NCBI RefSeq assembly: GCF_041596335.1
Contig: NZ_JBFHIT010000012.1
Location: 1-64,000 of the forward strand
DNA: 64,000 nucleotides
Direction: 5' to 3'
From: Mangrovibacterium sp041596335
GTDB lineage: Bacteria; Bacteroidota; Bacteroidia; Bacteroidales; Prolixibacteraceae
Notes under the pieces: model-generated
What the model saw: only the letters and a program-made list of their open reading frames with translations
Told to the model about the DNA's origin: nothing
The model's database searches: none
Position numbers and translations under genes: made by a program
Shown: positions 52,801-61,735 of the stretch, piece after piece
Layout: every line of letters starts with the position of its first letter
How positions within the stretch are numbered: position 1 is the first letter of the stretch

Positions 52801-52942
52801 TGGGCAAGGCGATCCACCACCGGTTCCCTCAGGCGTTTATTTTGCTATCGTCGTGATTGCGATCTTAGCCATATTAGCCGGCTTCTCTGAACGGAAGTTC
52901 GGTAGGGCAGAGGAAATAGTGAATATTGAAGAAGTAAAGTAG
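49826..52942 (+). CDS. Fused cytochrome c biogenesis protein CcsB-CcsA (System II)
   Basis: A 1038-residue fusion. The N-terminal part (about 1-430) is ResB/CcsB-like with helices and a periplasmic domain; the middle includes another helix near 470 and a soluble region; the C-terminal third is CcsA/ResC with the heme-handling WWD motif, NESWGRYWGWDPKETWA, and conserved histidines in flanking helices (HAPWSNSYETL, IVHVAVITASYG, FILHLRK). This System II synthetase attaches heme to CXXCH outside the membrane. Its location next to five cytochromes with 24 such sites fits their maturation. It is probably transcribed separately after a terminator. Confidence 0.93.
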   Translation: MKKLSAVLFSMLTTSCLFVIFAIAIGYATFIENDYGTQTAQILIYDAIWFEVFLALTGINLIGGLFYYKAFKLKRWSMVLFHLAFIVMLVGAAITRFYSYEGTMHIREGDSSNIMVTTQAYIRLEATDKAGEEITKEWPVSLSPYTYANFSKSVFIDGLEVVLEIDDFIPNGIESVVADETGGPVVELIVLDQGVRRNLVLSQNETASLNNFSLSFEGDKSENAIRIQRSGPSLSMTAPDTLQVITMTGEIDEPLIPKIEHPLTTQQMFQFGPDMFVLRNYLPRGRKVVKSQELENGEMANDAVLLNIRIGDDSRQLAVFGKKGQVHESSMVNLNGVEMKLFYGAKIVELPFELKLNDFQLERYPGSMSPSSFASEVTLLDSEENIQKPFRIYMNNILDYGGYRFFQSSYDSDEKGTVLSVSFDRLGTQVTYLGYLLMSIGMIFSFFNKSSRFQFLLRSASRVKKQKRKNAAFLVLLALLLPALSEGQVSNVNMNNEHVKAFDQLLVQDRQGRIEPINTLASEVLRKLTRKNTYQGQSATEVFLGMSAMPEAWKNEPIIKIANSELASQLSIIGDFASFAQLVDASRGIYKLRDLVDEAYQKKPNSRNKFDKEVISVDERVNICYQVFNGTFLRVFPDKNDENQTWHTESDYFQGERANLASDQRLMTIYLKALQEAMLSGNYSLANQSLDELIGFQQDYGSELILPVSKIKLEILYNNLNVFGLLSKICALFGLVLLIFHLLAIFSATRKVDSLLQIGNWCVALLFVVYTAGLAVRWYISGHAPWSNSYETLLYIGWATLLSGFVFLKKSQITLAVTSILTGLILMVAGMSWLNPEITNLVPVLKSYWLIVHVAVITASYGFLGIAALLGMLNLVFMSVRTGRNLKATSFTIVELSIIIELALIVGVVLLTIGAFIGGVWANESWGRYWGWDPKETWALVTILVYSFILHLRKVPGIYSHYVLSFLSLVGFSSVLMTFFGVNYYLSGMHSYGQGDPPPVPSGVYFAIVVIAILAILAGFSERKFGRAEEIVNIEEVK

Positions 52943-52949
52943 ATTTTGA

Positions 52950-54410
52950 TCAAAGAGTCGGGGGTGTTTTGCTCCCGACCTCCACAATACGTTTGATTAA
53001 CCCTCTGAATATAAACAGGTGAAATGGCCATGATGCCCACCAATATAATCTTCCCGGAACACCGATCGGTCTGAATGTTGCTGTTTGAATCAAGCAAAAC
53101 TGATTTTTGTAGGGTATGATTTTAAATTCAAGCCAAGCTTCTCCCGGAAGCTTCATTTCAGCAAAAAGTAATAATCTCATTTTTTTGCGGTCAGCCAAGA
53201 GTACCCTCCAAAAATCCAAAGCATCGCCGTTTTGCAACTGTTCAGGATCAGTTCTTCCTCGTCTGAGGCCGATCCCGCCATTTATTTTATCGATGTAACC
53301 TCGAATCCGCCACAACCAATTGCCGTAATACCAGCCAGTTTTACCACCGATCTTCCAAATGGCATCTAAAACCCTTTCCGGGTCGGTCGAAAAGATGACC
53401 CGTTTCTCATCCTTATAGCATCCGTATTTCGGCACATTTATGTGGTCTGCAAAATTTGAATCAAACTCACTGCTGCTCAAAGCATCTTTCCAACTGGAAT
53501 AAAACTGATTCTGCCGTATGCGAACAAAGGCAGCTTGAATGGCTTCCCGATAACTGATTGGTTCAATTTGGAGCAATTCTGCCAGTTTATTGGGTTTAGC
53601 GATCACCTCAACTTTTAAACTGTCAACCAGATTAACCGCGAGTTTGTATGATGTTGAGGTGATAAAGTATAACCAATAGGACGACAAGCGTGGTGTCATG
53701 ATTGGAAGTGTGATAATTTTGCGCTTCAGATTTCGCACGTCGGCATAGCCTAAAAGCATCTCCTTGTAGGATAGAATTTCTTTTCCGCTAATATCATACG
53801 AGTTATTATAGGTCGTTTCATTGAGCAATACACCAACAAGAAATTTGAGCACATCGCGAATAGAAATTGGCTGCGTCAGCGTTAGTACCCATTTCGGGGT
53901 AATCATTATTGGTAGTTTTTCAACAATGTCCCGAATGATCTCGAATGAAGCACTTCCGGATCCAATAATGATACCGGCGTGCAGGGCGGTCACCGCGTAT
54001 GATCCCTTGCATAATTCAAGCTCTACATTAGCTCTGGAGCGCAAATGTTTCGATAGTTGTTTGTCATTGGAAATCCCACCAAGATAGATAAGTTGTTTGA
54101 TGTTAGTTCTCGATATTATTTCCCTGAAATTTTTGGCTGCTTTAAGCTCCATTTGTTCAAAATCTCCTGAGTTGGTAGCCATTGAATGGATGAGATAATA
54201 GGCTGCATCAATGTTTTCCGGGAAATTCAGTTCAGGAGGAGGGCTTAAGAAATCGATCTCAATTATTGCAACTCGTGGGTGGTTTAACCACACCTCCGCA
54301 ACGCGACTCTTATTCCGGACGCAACAGTATAAAAAATGATCCTGATCAAGTAGTTGAGGCAGTAGCCTTTTACCAACATAACCAGTAATTCCGGTTAATA
54401 GGATGTTCAT
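52950..54410 (-). CDS. SDR-family NAD(P)-binding protein with DUF2867 domain
   Basis: A 486-residue cytosolic protein. The N-terminal half is an extended SDR/NmrA-like Rossmann fold (GITGYVGKRLLPQLL) with the YLIHSM and LIYLGGIS strands typical of the YbjT-like group. The C-terminal half (residues about 320-480; VLDAIWKIGGKTGWYYGNWLW, RRGRTDPEQLQNGDALDFWRV, shown as GGKTGWYYGNWLW and RRGRTDPEQL) is DUF2867. This fusion is widespread but has no assigned substrate. It converges on the CcsBA gene with 7 bases between stops. Confidence 0.87.
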   Translation of the reverse strand: MNILLTGITGYVGKRLLPQLLDQDHFLYCCVRNKSRVAEVWLNHPRVAIIEIDFLSPPPELNFPENIDAAYYLIHSMATNSGDFEQMELKAAKNFREIISRTNIKQLIYLGGISNDKQLSKHLRSRANVELELCKGSYAVTALHAGIIIGSGSASFEIIRDIVEKLPIMITPKWVLTLTQPISIRDVLKFLVGVLLNETTYNNSYDISGKEILSYKEMLLGYADVRNLKRKIITLPIMTPRLSSYWLYFITSTSYKLAVNLVDSLKVEVIAKPNKLAELLQIEPISYREAIQAAFVRIRQNQFYSSWKDALSSSEFDSNFADHINVPKYGCYKDEKRVIFSTDPERVLDAIWKIGGKTGWYYGNWLWRIRGYIDKINGGIGLRRGRTDPEQLQNGDALDFWRVLLADRKKMRLLLFAEMKLPGEAWLEFKIIPYKNQFCLIQTATFRPIGVPGRLYWWASWPFHLFIFRGLIKRIVEVGSKTPPTL

Positions 54411-55063
54411 TTTCGTTAATTTTACCGTAAATTACAACTTCAATGCAACCGATCAAAGAAATATCGGTATTTGTGCAGCGTGAATCTAAACAGGTTCATC
54501 AATTCCAACGAATTTTTGATGGTTATAAATAGGATGAAAAAGTGTGATATTTGTCAAATATTAAGATAAAAATAATAAAGCGAGGAGAGAGTGGATTTTT
54601 TTTGCGAGAAAATAGAAAGTTTTATTGATTTTTCTTAGATTTATTATTTGTATAACTGATTGTAAACAATATAATTAACCTTTGACCGCAGATCTGGGTT
54701 GTGAGTTTTTGCTAAAATCGACAGTCTGGTAGGTCAATCTTTTATTAAAGAATCAGTATTTTTACTTTTGTAAAGCATATTGCAATGTCTTTCTAAAGAA
54801 AGCTCACATTAATAATAGAGGATAAATTGATGTTTTATGCATTGTACTTGTTGAACATTTTTTATTTTTGTTGCGACAAGCAAATGGTTTAATTTAACAC
54901 AACGTATGTTTCCAAAACATATTATAGTTAATGGCTGTTTTTGATGTGAAATTTAAGTTTGCCAAACAAGAATTAAAATTTAATAAATTGAAGATAGGGG
55001 AAACTCAATCTGACTTTATAAGTATAGAAAAGTTAATTCGAATTAATATCTAAAAATTAGTTT
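54411..55063. other. Long 5' region of the OmpA-family gene
   Basis: About 650 bases, very A+T rich, without a gene. It holds at least one promoter candidate (54842-54870) and a TACTTTTG at 54763. I see no riboswitch. Confidence 0.5.
54842..54870 (+). promoter_or_regulatory. Promoter candidate of the OmpA-family gene
   Basis: TTG (54842-54844), 18 bases, then TATTTTTG (54863-54870), an exact TAnnTTTG. The predicted leader is about 190 nt. Confidence 0.45.
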
Positions 55064-56245
55064 ATGAAAAAGAAGTTTTTACTAATCGCTCTTATTGGTT
55101 TTGCGAGCGTGTGGGCTTATGGACAAGAAAGCTCGGAACTGGACGCAAAATTTAATAAATGGTCAATTGAAGGTGGAATTGGTTTGACCAAACCATGGCA
55201 AAACTTTACAGAGGGGTATGGCTCTGCAACACCTGGATTTTTGGCAACTGAATTAGGTGTCCGTTATATGATCAGCGAATACTTTGGTTTTAAAGTCGAT
55301 TTCGGCTATAATAAGTTCGCTGAAGGTGACGATTTCATGGATTTTGAAACAAACTCATACCGTCTAGGTTTACAGGGTGTTTTGAATGTTGGTCGTATGA
55401 TGAATTTCCAGAACTGGACACAAACAGTCGGTTTATTAGCTCATGGAGGTATTGGAGCCGGTTATTTGGATTATAAAAGAGTTGAAATGGACAAGGACTA
55501 CGTAGGTAACGTGTTGGCTGGTTTGACAGCTCAATTTAAGTTGTCTCCACGTATTGCTTTGAATCTCGATGGAACTACTGTTGCTAACATTCGTCAAAAC
55601 GAAGCATTTGACGGTGGCAAAGGAAATAAGAATGACCTTGGCATGGTTTTCAACGGTACTGTTGGTTTGTCAATTTACCTGGGTAAAGAAAAATCGCACG
55701 CAGACTGGTATTTCAGAGATGATGAAAAATATAAAGTATTGGATTCAAAAATTGCAGGTTTAGAAGGCCGCATCAGAAAACTGGAAGACAATACAGCTGC
55801 TAAATCTGATCTGGAAAAAACTCAGGGTGCAGTTGACGTGATTGCGAAAGATGTTGATGCGTTGAAAAATGCAAAGGCTCCGGAAAGCTATGATGAGTTC
55901 GTTAAAAAATTGGTTAACGACGGTTACATCAATGTTTACTTCGATTTCAACAGCACAAAAGTTCAAGGTGCTTCTTCTAACTCTGTTAGTTTCATGAAAG
56001 CATATTTAGCTAAAAATACTGGTGCAACAGTTGATGTACAAGGTTTTGCTGACGAACTTGGTTCTGACGATTACAACCAAAAATTATCTCAAAAACGTGC
56101 TGATGCAGTTGTTAAGCTGTTAACTGAAGCAGGAATTGATGGTTCTCGTTTGAATGCTGTTGGTAAAGGAAAAGATGCAAGTGTTGATAAGAGTTCAGCT
56201 CAAGCGCGTCAATTGGCAAGAAGAGTTACTTTCATGGTTAAATAA
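55064..56245 (+). CDS. OmpA family outer-membrane protein
   Basis: A 393-residue protein: signal peptide (to WAYGQ), an N-terminal eight-strand-like barrel (residues about 30-205), a coiled-coil linker (LEGRIRKLEDNTA) and a C-terminal OmpA peptidoglycan-binding domain (NVYFDFNSTKVQ, VDVQGFADELGSDDYNQKLSQKRADAV in parts). It anchors the outer membrane to peptidoglycan. Codon usage is strongly biased, as in highly expressed genes. Terminator at 56271. Confidence 0.93.
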   Translation: MKKKFLLIALIGFASVWAYGQESSELDAKFNKWSIEGGIGLTKPWQNFTEGYGSATPGFLATELGVRYMISEYFGFKVDFGYNKFAEGDDFMDFETNSYRLGLQGVLNVGRMMNFQNWTQTVGLLAHGGIGAGYLDYKRVEMDKDYVGNVLAGLTAQFKLSPRIALNLDGTTVANIRQNEAFDGGKGNKNDLGMVFNGTVGLSIYLGKEKSHADWYFRDDEKYKVLDSKIAGLEGRIRKLEDNTAAKSDLEKTQGAVDVIAKDVDALKNAKAPESYDEFVKKLVNDGYINVYFDFNSTKVQGASSNSVSFMKAYLAKNTGATVDVQGFADELGSDDYNQKLSQKRADAVVKLLTEAGIDGSRLNAVGKGKDASVDKSSAQARQLARRVTFMVK

Positions 56246-56267
56246 TCAGGAAGTTCAATCATAAAAA

Positions 56268-56300
56268 AAAGCCTTGGTCTTTACAGATCAAGGCTTTTTT
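56268..56300. terminator. Terminator after the OmpA-family gene
   Basis: GCCTTGGTCT and AGATCAAGGC pair with a one-base offset, followed by TTTTTT. The symmetry may also serve the converging M16 gene. Confidence 0.75.
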
Positions 56301-56321
56301 ATTGGGGAAAACAAAAGAATA

Positions 56322-57599
56322 CTATTGACCAGCTATTACTGTAAACAGGTCTTCAGATTGAAAATAAACTTGAGCCAATCGTTTTAATTCTGCGGCAGAT
56401 ATTGATTGAATTGCCCAGTAATAGGCGTCGTAAAACGAATTGTCGAGATTGAAGTCGTGTAGGTTTCTGAATGCCTGAGATAGCGCAAACGGACCATCAA
56501 ACTCTCTCAACAGCTCGCTGGTCAAGTATTGTTTTACTCGTTCAAGTTCAGGCGTAGATACAAGCTCGTTTCTCAATATTTCAAGTTCCTTATGTATCTC
56601 GCATAAAGTAGCTTCTTCGTAAGTTTTATCCACTTCTGTAGCGATAATAAAATACCCAGCCTCATTCAGACTAACAAAGTGAGCTCCGATTCCGTACGTA
56701 TAGCCTTTGTCTTCCCGAATGTTAAGCATTAGCCTCGAGCTGAAGTAACCGCCTAAAACTGTTGTTAAAATTTGCAGTCCAAAGTAGTCGGAGTGGTTCT
56801 TTGGAACCAATAACCTTCCTAGTCGAATGGCCGACTGAATAGAATCGGGTTTCGTAATGCGGATAAGTTTTTCAGTTGACGATTTAATCTTTTTTTGTAG
56901 GTTCTCAATTGGGGAGCCTCCCCAATCTGTAGATCCAAAATGACGATTTAACTGCCTTGTCAAATCGTTGGAAAATCGACCTGAAAGATGAATCTCGCAA
57001 TTCCCTGCATGGTAAAACTGACGGTAGAACGTAATGAAATCATCAAGTTCAGCTTCGTCGAAATCTTCTGCTTTTAGGTTTAAATTGTAGGGATGATTAT
57101 CGCCAAACAGTGTTTCGGAGAATTTCTTTTGAGATAGAATTTTTACTTTCTCCATTTCAAGCAAAAAGCGTTGCTTACGCCGTTTTAGCAGGTTTTCAAA
57201 TTCTGATCGAGGGAAAATGGAGTCTTTAATGAGTTCTTCAACTATCGGTAGCAATTTATTTAGGTGTTTTTCCAGACTGATAATGCTAATTGTCCCAAAG
57301 TGGTAATCGGCATTTAGTTGAATGTACGCTCCATGAAAATCGAAAATCTCAGCAATTTGCGATGCCGTGTAATTTTTTGTTCCTTCCTGAAGCATCGCGT
57401 TTGAAATCGCGGCTAAGAGTGGCTTCTGTTGATACCAAATTCCGGATTTGAATACAATATCCAATTTGCAAACCTCCTGGGTTCCGGCATGCAGCAAATA
57501 AACCGGGATCTGGTTGTCTAATAAGAACTTGTCAGGGCAAAGGAAGTCCGGTTTGGCAATTGGGTTTAGTTGAGGCGCTATTTTGCGGTCTAAAGTCAT
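56322..57599 (-). CDS. M16 family peptidase-like protein without zinc motif
   Basis: A 425-residue member of the pitrilysin family. The HXXEH zinc motif is absent from the expected N-terminal place (AISNAMLQEGTKNYTA). A C-terminal Arg/Tyr pair (SSRLMLNIREDKGYTYGIG) known to bind substrate carbonyls in the non-catalytic chain is present. The partner at 57596 has the reverse pattern, so the two probably form a heterodimer as in bacterial M16B pairs. Its start overlaps the partner's stop by four bases. Confidence 0.92.
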   Translation of the reverse strand: MTLDRKIAPQLNPIAKPDFLCPDKFLLDNQIPVYLLHAGTQEVCKLDIVFKSGIWYQQKPLLAAISNAMLQEGTKNYTASQIAEIFDFHGAYIQLNADYHFGTISIISLEKHLNKLLPIVEELIKDSIFPRSEFENLLKRRKQRFLLEMEKVKILSQKKFSETLFGDNHPYNLNLKAEDFDEAELDDFITFYRQFYHAGNCEIHLSGRFSNDLTRQLNRHFGSTDWGGSPIENLQKKIKSSTEKLIRITKPDSIQSAIRLGRLLVPKNHSDYFGLQILTTVLGGYFSSRLMLNIREDKGYTYGIGAHFVSLNEAGYFIIATEVDKTYEEATLCEIHKELEILRNELVSTPELERVKQYLTSELLREFDGPFALSQAFRNLHDFNLDNSFYDAYYWAIQSISAAELKRLAQVYFQSEDLFTVIAGQ

Positions 57600-58831
57600 T
57601 TTGCTAGGTAATTTAATTGAGAGCAGTTAGTCGGGATGAAAATATTCTGAGCAGTGTGGCGAATCTCTTCGGCTGTAATTTCTCGGTACCATTCGAGTTG
57701 CTCATTAATTAGTTCAGCCCTTCCTATATTTTCGTAAGTTGCCAATTCCTGGGCCATGTGCAGGTAGCCCATTTGAGCGTACACGTGGTTTGCCTCAAGT
57801 TTGTTTTTAACTTTCTCCAATTCGATTGGGGCAACCAGGTCCTGTCGTATTTTTTCCAGTTCAACCCAGATTGCCTTTTGTGCTTTGTCAATCGAGCAGT
57901 CTTTCGAGAGCTTGCCCGAAACAATAAATAGCCCCGGATCGTGGTCTCCGGAAATATAGGCATCCAGCTCAACAAAAAGCTGTTGCTCTTTTACGAGCCT
58001 GTTGTACAACCGGGATGAATTTCCACCTGATAAGATGTCTGAAATCAAATCGCAAACATAGTATTCGCGGCTTAGCCGGTCTGCCATGTGAAAAGCCAGG
58101 TATAGCATATTATCAGGAACATTGCGCTCCACTGTGAGCTCCCTGAATTCAGTTTGTTGGGGCTCAACCGGCAACTGTGCGTTGAGCGATTCGCGACGGG
58201 GAATTCCTCCAAACCACTTGTTGGCTAGTTTTAAACAGTGTTCTTCATTGATGTTTCCGCTTAAAACCAGCACCGCATTATTCGGGCTGTAAAATCGGTA
58301 GAAAAACTCCTTCACTTCGTCCAGGGTGGCATCAGCGATGTGGCTAATTTCCTTCCCGATGGTGGTCCATTTGTAGGGATGCTGCTTGTAGGTCAGACTC
58401 CGGAGCAGATCCCATGTGTCACCATATGGCTGGTTTAAGTTCCGCTGTTTGAATTCCTCAATGACTACGTTTTGCTGTACTTTAAGACTGCTTTCCGAAA
58501 AATCCAACTCGAGCATTCGATCCGATTCAAGCCAAAATCCTGTCTCCAGATTGTCTTTTGGAAGCGACAAATAGTAATTTGTGAGATCGTTTGTTGTATA
58601 CGCATTATTTTCGCCACCTGCGAGTTGCAAAGGAATGTCGTAGTCGGGTATGTTTTTTGTGCCGCCAAACATTAGGTGCTCAAATAAATGGGCAAAACCT
58701 GTTCGGTTCGGATTTTCGTGTTTTGAACCTACGTGGTAACAAATATCCATTGCCACCATAGGAGTCGAATAATCCGGATAAAGAATGATTTCAAGCCCAT
58801 TTTCGAGGCGATGACGAGAGAATTCAATCAT
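57596..58831 (-). CDS. M16 family zinc peptidase, catalytic subunit
   Basis: A 411-residue pitrilysin-family peptidase with the inverted zinc motif HLFEH near residue 46 (GFAHLFEHLMFGG) and the downstream Glu-containing helix. The C-terminal half lacks the Arg/Tyr pair supplied by the neighbour at 56322. No signal peptide is seen, so a cytosolic or membrane-adjacent location is likely. The nitronate monooxygenase gene ends 2 bases upstream, so the three may be one transcript. Confidence 0.94.
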   Translation of the reverse strand: MIEFSRHRLENGLEIILYPDYSTPMVAMDICYHVGSKHENPNRTGFAHLFEHLMFGGTKNIPDYDIPLQLAGGENNAYTTNDLTNYYLSLPKDNLETGFWLESDRMLELDFSESSLKVQQNVVIEEFKQRNLNQPYGDTWDLLRSLTYKQHPYKWTTIGKEISHIADATLDEVKEFFYRFYSPNNAVLVLSGNINEEHCLKLANKWFGGIPRRESLNAQLPVEPQQTEFRELTVERNVPDNMLYLAFHMADRLSREYYVCDLISDILSGGNSSRLYNRLVKEQQLFVELDAYISGDHDPGLFIVSGKLSKDCSIDKAQKAIWVELEKIRQDLVAPIELEKVKNKLEANHVYAQMGYLHMAQELATYENIGRAELINEQLEWYREITAEEIRHTAQNIFIPTNCSQLNYLAK

Positions 58832-58833
58832 TT

Positions 58834-59799
58834 CTATTCAAATATAAATTTTGAGTTTTCAATAATTTGAAGGCGGGTACTTTCGTATTCTTCAATTAAT
58901 TTTTTCATGATTTCTTCCACCGAAGGGATGTCATCGATGCAAGAAGCAATTTGACCAATCTCCAGTTCTCCTTCGTCCAGATATCCTTCAAACATGCCTT
59001 TTTTAGCTCTTCCTTTACCCAGAAGTTGGCGTAGTTCGTCCTCTGAAGCACCTCTAAGCTCAGCGTCTTCAACTTGCTTAAAGAACTTGTTTTTTATGAG
59101 TCGAACCGGAGCCAGTTTCTTTAAAGACAACTTTGTAGCTCCTTCACCTAAGCCTAGTACAAGTTTTTTAAAATCGTCGTGGGCTGATGATTCTTTAGAG
59201 ATGGCAAATCGAGACCCGATTTGAACACCGTCGGCGCCCAGAGCCATGGCAGCCATCATCGCTTGTCCGCTTGCTATTCCGCCTGCAGCCAGCAAGGGGA
59301 GCGAAGTTGTTTTCCTGACAGCAGGAATTAAAGTTAGCGTTGTTGTTTCGTCGCGTCCGTTGTGACCACCCGCCTCAAAGCCTTCTGCAACAACAGCATC
59401 AACTCCCGCTTCTTCGCACTTCTGGGCGAAGTATGAACTTGCGATGACATGTACGACAATAATTCCGCGTTGTTGTAACCATTTGGTCCATGCTTTGGGG
59501 CTGCCAGCCGACGTAAAAACTATCGGAACTTTTTCAGCTACAATAATTTCCATCACCGTTTCCAATTCGGGGTAGAATAACGGAACATTGACACCAAAGG
59601 GTTTATTGGTTGCCTGCTTTGTTTTTTGAATGTGTTCAAGAAGCGTTTCGGGGTGCATCGATCCTGTTCCCAAGAGGCCCAAACCTCCGTGGTTACTAAC
59701 AGCGGAGGCTAGTTTCCATCCGCTGCACCATACCATTCCACCTTGAACAATAGGGTATTTAATCTGAAATAGATCAGTTATTTTGTTTTCTGAAGACAT
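58834..59799 (-). CDS. Nitronate monooxygenase family FMN protein
   Basis: A 321-residue TIM-barrel flavoprotein. Opening QIKYPIVQGGMVWCSGW and the phosphate-binding strands LPLLAAGGIASGQAMMAAMALGADGVQIGSRF (parts AAGGIASGQ and GADGVQIGSRF) define the nitronate monooxygenase/enoyl-ACP reductase II-like family. It oxidises alkyl nitronates or, in the FabK branch, reduces enoyl-ACP; the C-terminal extension and VAEGFEAGGHNGRDE favour the former. ATG 59799 is used since an earlier frame start lacks support. Confidence 0.9.
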   Translation of the reverse strand: MSSENKITDLFQIKYPIVQGGMVWCSGWKLASAVSNHGGLGLLGTGSMHPETLLEHIQKTKQATNKPFGVNVPLFYPELETVMEIIVAEKVPIVFTSAGSPKAWTKWLQQRGIIVVHVIASSYFAQKCEEAGVDAVVAEGFEAGGHNGRDETTTLTLIPAVRKTTSLPLLAAGGIASGQAMMAAMALGADGVQIGSRFAISKESSAHDDFKKLVLGLGEGATKLSLKKLAPVRLIKNKFFKQVEDAELRGASEDELRQLLGKGRAKKGMFEGYLDEGELEIGQIASCIDDIPSVEEIMKKLIEEYESTRLQIIENSKFIFE

Positions 59800-59861
59800 A
59801 TTTGATATGCTTTGTTTTTGGTAAATCAATAAAAGAGAGCGAAAAAAACGATCAAGCTTTG

Positions 59862-60932
59862 CTAATCGAAATTTTTAGTCTTTAAATGCAAATCTCGTTG
59901 AGGGAAAGGAATTTCAACTTTGTTTTTTCGGAATTCACTGTCGATGTCAAAGCGTAAGTCGCTTTTGATATTTTCCACTAAGAAATCTTCCACCGTCCAA
60001 AAATACAACTGAAAGTCGAGTGATGATTCTCCGAAATCGTTAAACCGGACAAATGGTTTTGGGCTCTTAACGATTTTGTCATGTTTGTTGGCTGCCTGTA
60101 GCAGAATTTTTTCCACTAGTCGAACATCTGAACCATAGGCAACCCCTACATTGACATGGAATCGAGTTGCTTCTTGGTTGTGCGACCAATTGATCACTTT
60201 CTCAGTGGTGAAGCGCGAATTGGGAACAATAATCACCACGTTAGCGCGAGTGAGAACTTTCGAAAATCGTAGACCGATCGAAAGAACCCGACCGATTGTG
60301 CCTTCAACTTCAACAATGTCGTCTACTTTTATCGACCCGTCGAAAAGGATAATTATTCCCGAAAAGAAATCGTTGAATATGTGTTGAAGACCAAATCCAA
60401 CGCCAATTAACAGGGCAGAAATACTGGCAATCACAAAGGTCATATTCAGCCCGAATGAACTGGCAATGACCGAAATGCCTAGGATCCAAATCACGTATTT
60501 AATGATCTGGATAAACGATTTTCCCCGCCCACGGTCTATCAGCCGGTTTTCTATTCGGATGTTCATCCCATATTCGGCAAGGAATGCCACGATATGTGTT
60601 ACATAAATAATGACAAGAGCAATGAAAATATTGACAATCTTAACCGCATATTTCTCATTATTGTAGATTATAAGGCCGAGAAACTGGTGGTAATTTATTT
60701 TTAGAACTTCAAACACTGCAGCGATAGCAGTAACGATAAATGCCAGCCGAATAGCTTGTTGGACAACACGCAGGAGTTCGGTTGAGAACTGGTACTTCTT
60801 TCCATACTTTCGCGTAAGACGGATCAGGGTGACAGCCAGGATTACAGATGTTGTCAGGATTCCAATTGCAGCAATTAGCTGGAAAAGGTTGATTTGGAAT
60901 GCTCCGGATTGAAATATATAGATTTCACTCAT
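59862..60932 (-). CDS. MscS family mechanosensitive channel
   Basis: A 356-residue channel: an N-terminal helix (AAIGILTTSVILAVTLIRL), further helices, and the MscS pore helix (SFGLNMTFVIASISALLIGVGFGLQHIFNDFFSGIIIL, in parts) rich in Ala/Gly. A beta domain (VDDIVEVEGTIGRVLSIGLRFSKV) and C-terminal cytosolic cage follow. It opens on membrane tension to release solutes. Its start overlaps the dacA stop by four bases, linking it with c-di-AMP, a known osmoregulatory signal. Confidence 0.93.
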   Translation of the reverse strand: MSEIYIFQSGAFQINLFQLIAAIGILTTSVILAVTLIRLTRKYGKKYQFSTELLRVVQQAIRLAFIVTAIAAVFEVLKINYHQFLGLIIYNNEKYAVKIVNIFIALVIIYVTHIVAFLAEYGMNIRIENRLIDRGRGKSFIQIIKYVIWILGISVIASSFGLNMTFVIASISALLIGVGFGLQHIFNDFFSGIIILFDGSIKVDDIVEVEGTIGRVLSIGLRFSKVLTRANVVIIVPNSRFTTEKVINWSHNQEATRFHVNVGVAYGSDVRLVEKILLQAANKHDKIVKSPKPFVRFNDFGESSLDFQLYFWTVEDFLVENIKSDLRFDIDSEFRKNKVEIPFPQRDLHLKTKNFD

Positions 60933-61735
60933 ACGTCATCATTATCATCATTTTGAGGATGAACAACCTGTTCTAATATTTTTGCAAGCTCGGCCAATGA
61001 AATATTCACATGAATATGTCCGGCCCGAGCAATTGATATTTTACCTTTCTCCTCTGAAACAATAATGGCAACAGCATCTGTTTGTTCAGAAATGCCAACT
61101 GCAGCACGGTGCCTAAGTCCCAGGTTCGGATCCATGTCTTGTTTTTCAGTAACCGGAAGAATACAGCGTGCAGCAACAATCCGGTTGCCAATAATAATCA
61201 AAGCGCCATCATGCAATGGTGTGTTTTTAAAAAAGATGGTTTCCAGCAGTGCATCCGAAATTCGGGCATTCACTTTTTCTCCGGTGCGCACAAACTCGCG
61301 TAGTTCCGATTTTTGAGCAATGACAATCAAAGCCCCGGTTTTTGTTCGGGCCATATTCTCGCATGCTTTAACCAGCATTTTTAGTTGTTGGTTCGACGCA
61401 GATTTTACCTTGTCGGAAGCAAAAAGTTTGTCCATACCAAAGAGCCGGTTTACTTCTTGGTTGCTTCCAATCAACAGTAGGAACCGCCTGATTTCCTGTT
61501 GAAAAACAACAATAAGAGCCAATACCCCAACTCCGAGAAATTGGCCCATCAGCGTATCGAGCAATTCCATATTGAGAGCTCTAATCAGGAGCCAAAATAA
61601 GTACACCAGAAATAGCCCTATAAATATATTGAAGGCAACCGTTCCTTTAATCAGCATGTACAGCTGGTACAACAGGAACGCCACCACGAATACATCGAGG
61701 ATATCTAAAAAGCGAATGGTAATGAATAGGTTCAT
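60929..61735 (-). CDS. dacA: Diadenylate cyclase (CdaA type)
   Basis: A 268-residue membrane enzyme that makes c-di-AMP from two ATP. Three N-terminal helices precede the DAC domain with the substrate motifs DGA (PLHDGALII, residues about 180-188) and RHR (LGLRHRAAVG, about 217-226). It sits between folP and mscS with overlapping or touching genes. c-di-AMP controls potassium and osmolyte homeostasis, which fits an MscS channel in the unit. Confidence 0.95.
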   Translation of the reverse strand: MNLFITIRFLDILDVFVVAFLLYQLYMLIKGTVAFNIFIGLFLVYLFWLLIRALNMELLDTLMGQFLGVGVLALIVVFQQEIRRFLLLIGSNQEVNRLFGMDKLFASDKVKSASNQQLKMLVKACENMARTKTGALIVIAQKSELREFVRTGEKVNARISDALLETIFFKNTPLHDGALIIIGNRIVAARCILPVTEKQDMDPNLGLRHRAAVGISEQTDAVAIIVSEEKGKISIARAGHIHVNISLAELAKILEQVVHPQNDDNDDV

